64,000 nucleotides of DNA, taken from contig ALYD01000013.1 in the NCBI GenBank assembly GCA_000513555.1, positions 1-64,000 of the forward strand. The letters run 5' to 3'. The position numbers and the translations under genes were made by a program. Every line of letters starts with the position of its first letter. The stretch's first letter is position 1. This DNA is from Lachnospiraceae bacterium JC7. Its GTDB lineage: Bacteria; Bacillota; Clostridia; Lachnospirales; Lachnospiraceae. This document shows, in pieces, positions 62,321 through 64,000 of this stretch. Below the pieces are notes generated by a model that ran no database searches, was not told the origin of the DNA, and saw only the letters and a list, made by a program, of their open reading frames with translations.

Positions 62321-64000
62321 TCAGTAAACCCCTTTGGGCTTTAAAGCCACATCGATATCCACGGTTTTATAACCCGGAATATATACAGTTATGGTATATA
62401 CAGAATATTTGTCTCCATCCATGACAACAGCATTGCCAAGTTCCTCTCTGTATGTGTAAAGTGCGAACTTTATCCATTTCTCCTTTGAAGAGTAATTTGA
62501 GTTTATCTCGCTGTATCCCTCTATATACACAGGAACCCCTTCACCGGGAGCTGTGCCCTTCTTATGGAATACGCCAACGGTACCCTTCAAAATGTCATTC
62601 GGAATTTCCTTGTCTGTCACCTTGATATAAACATCTCCTGTCCCTGAAAAAACAGGGATTCCGTCCTGTAACTCGAACTTAGAATAACCATAGTTATCTG
62701 TTAAGGCCGTCTCTACCGGTGCATCTTCTCCCGTAAACTCAGGAATACTGATACTGAGATCCGCACTCTTGATACCAGGTTTCTTAACTGTGAGATCCGC
62801 CTTTCCGTCTTTCACATATTTTGAAAAAGTCTCATATGGAATACATATCTTGCTGACAAAATTTCTCTCCACCACAGTCAGGCCCTGAAGTTTATCTTCT
62901 CCTGCATAAACCTCTACATCCTCAAGAGTCTCACCGTAATTCAGATTTGTTATTCTGAGATAAACAGGCATATCCGGGATGATTGTTCCTGCAAGGATCA
63001 CCTCCAGTGCCCTGTCCTTTTTGTAATCGAGGTCTATGGAAGCTTCATCCTCATCGAGAGGCGCCTTCACCTTAAGCCTGTATTTTATGTCTTCCTCCAA
63101 TGTCTCTGTCTGAAGAGCATTCTTTGAAATAATGGTTATCTTTTTATCATTCTCACTTATCCTGTAATCTTCATTCTTTACAAGAATTCTCTCTTCTGCC
63201 CCAGTAACATTTTTTGCGAGGCTAAGTTCAAGATCGGAAATCGAGTTCTTATCCAGAGAGAAATTGCTGATGGTTATAACAGGATTCTCTGTCACATAAT
63301 ACCCCTGATACTTATCTTTATTGAGCGCAGGATCCCCCATCACAGAAAGGTAAACTGTAACCGGCATTACTCCTCTACACTTCAAAGTGAAGCTGACCGA
63401 ACCCCAGGATATGTTGTTCTTTATAAATTCCCCGGGAACTGTAAGTCTGTAAACTCCCTCCTCTTCGGTTTCAGTAAATCCAAGCTGAGCCGTGACGTCT
63501 GTATCACCTTTTACAAAAATGATCTTTTTAATATCTTCAGAAGGCACATTTACAAAACTGAGCTCAGTTTCAAAATCCTTCTTTTTTGATACCTTTTCAT
63601 ATCTTGGTGAGTATCCTGTTCCACCGTTTTTGAAGCTTATGCTTCTGTCTGTTGTAACGTTTATCTTGGCCTGTAATGCATTTTTGCCATCATATTCCAC
63701 TGTGAGCCAGAAGTAATTTGTGAGCCCCGACGGCATGAAATCCATAACCTCTGCACTTGCCTTTCCCGTTGCCGCATCAAATGACAGCTTATCAAGTGTG
63801 GTTTTAAATCCACTTGCTCCCGTGATACTTACATCCCTTCCGTCACCTGTGTAATTTGAAAGCTCTATACATAGCTTCTCGTCAAAGGCGTAGCTGTACT
63901 CCTTATATGAACCTTCTGACACCGGTTCACGATCCAGTGCAACTTCTATCTTTTCCTTTGGTTTCTCCGTTTCCTTTTCCCTGAATCTGATGGTAAAGGT
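62321..64000 (-). CDS. Surface protein with repeated Ig-like modules (5' end beyond the window)
   Basis: 559 residues are visible; the frame is open to the last base of the window, so the N-terminus, and any signal peptide, lie outside. The visible part is beta-rich with several ~100-residue modules, e.g. YYVTENPVITISNFSLDKNS, AGTIIPDMPVYLRITNLNYG, and a C-terminal VYTITVYIPGYKTVDIDVA. No family is recognised. It is followed at 22 bases by the subtilase. Probably extracellular; it may be a substrate or partner of that protease (inference). Confidence 0.65.
   Translation of the reverse strand, partial: TFTIRFREKETEKPKEKIEVALDREPVSEGSYKEYSYAFDEKLCIELSNYTGDGRDVSITGASGFKTTLDKLSFDAATGKASAEVMDFMPSGLTNYFWLTVEYDGKNALQAKINVTTDRSISFKNGGTGYSPRYEKVSKKKDFETELSFVNVPSEDIKKIIFVKGDTDVTAQLGFTETEEEGVYRLTVPGEFIKNNISWGSVSFTLKCRGVMPVTVYLSVMGDPALNKDKYQGYYVTENPVITISNFSLDKNSISDLELSLAKNVTGAEERILVKNEDYRISENDKKITIISKNALQTETLEEDIKYRLKVKAPLDEDEASIDLDYKKDRALEVILAGTIIPDMPVYLRITNLNYGETLEDVEVYAGEDKLQGLTVVERNFVSKICIPYETFSKYVKDGKADLTVKKPGIKSADLSISIPEFTGEDAPVETALTDNYGYSKFELQDGIPVFSGTGDVYIKVTDKEIPNDILKGTVGVFHKKGTAPGEGVPVYIEGYSEINSNYSSKEKWIKFALYTYREELGNAVVMDGDKYSVYTITVYIPGYKTVDIDVALKPKGVY

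Overview
The window reads as chromosomal DNA of an anaerobic, fermentative Gram-positive bacterium, most likely a gut or rumen Lachnospiraceae (Clostridia). The evidence is glycyl-radical enzymology, AGGAGG-type ribosome binding sites, U-tailed intrinsic terminators, many secreted proteins with GW-type cell-wall-binding repeats, CAP, BspA-like leucine-rich and subtilase surface proteins, and no outer-membrane genes. No tRNA, rRNA, CRISPR array or complete insertion sequence was recognised.

0-6 kb holds housekeeping and small regulatory genes: a secreted CAP protein, GAPDH, a DUF4234 membrane protein, a MerR regulator, a NifX-like protein and a SIMPL lipoprotein. 6.1-17.6 kb is one minus-strand block for sulfoquinovose (SQ), the sulfosugar of plant sulfolipid. 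From a clear promoter and palindromic operator it encodes sulfofructose transaldolase, sulfolactaldehyde reductase, a DUF4867 protein (probable SQ isomerase), GH31 sulfoquinovosidase with the sulfonate-binding Arg/Trp/Tyr set, a TauE-type exporter, a tripartite TctCBA transporter, a fucose-isomerase-like protein and a ROK repressor. At 23.3-28 kb a second minus-strand cluster encodes an iron alcohol dehydrogenase, a glycyl radical dehydratase and its activase. This matches the HpfD/HpfG/HpfH route that turns dihydroxypropanesulfonate (DHPS) into 3-hydroxypropanesulfonate. Together the blocks could take SQ-glycerides to fructose 6-phosphate plus a reduced C3 sulfonate.

17.9-23.1 kb holds two secreted proteins, one behind a CTGTG pentanucleotide tract, and an Rpn-type nuclease. 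28.2-35.4 kb pairs a reverse transcriptase with two divergent NHLM-type peptide-export ABC transporters, the first with an inactivated C39 peptidase domain, plus a LuxR-type regulator and a 137-bp inverted-repeat element. 35.7-39.5 kb carries acetolactate decarboxylase, an SLC1-type symporter and a cysteine desulfidase/serine dehydratase-like enzyme.

39.9-52 kb looks like an accessory island, visibly AT-richer. It has two DUF4143 ATPases, a HTH protein behind a palindrome, iterons, a YhhN membrane protein, an uncharacterised six-gene operon (WYL regulator, two glycine-zipper proteins, YkgJ Cys-cluster, TerB-like, SHOCT) ending in a branched RNA structure, a ParB-domain protein, and a dUTPase remnant. 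52-64 kb returns to core and surface functions: a GntR regulator, a 5'-nucleotidase lipoprotein, a 2297-residue subtilase with leucine-rich repeats, and the 3' part of another surface protein running off the window.
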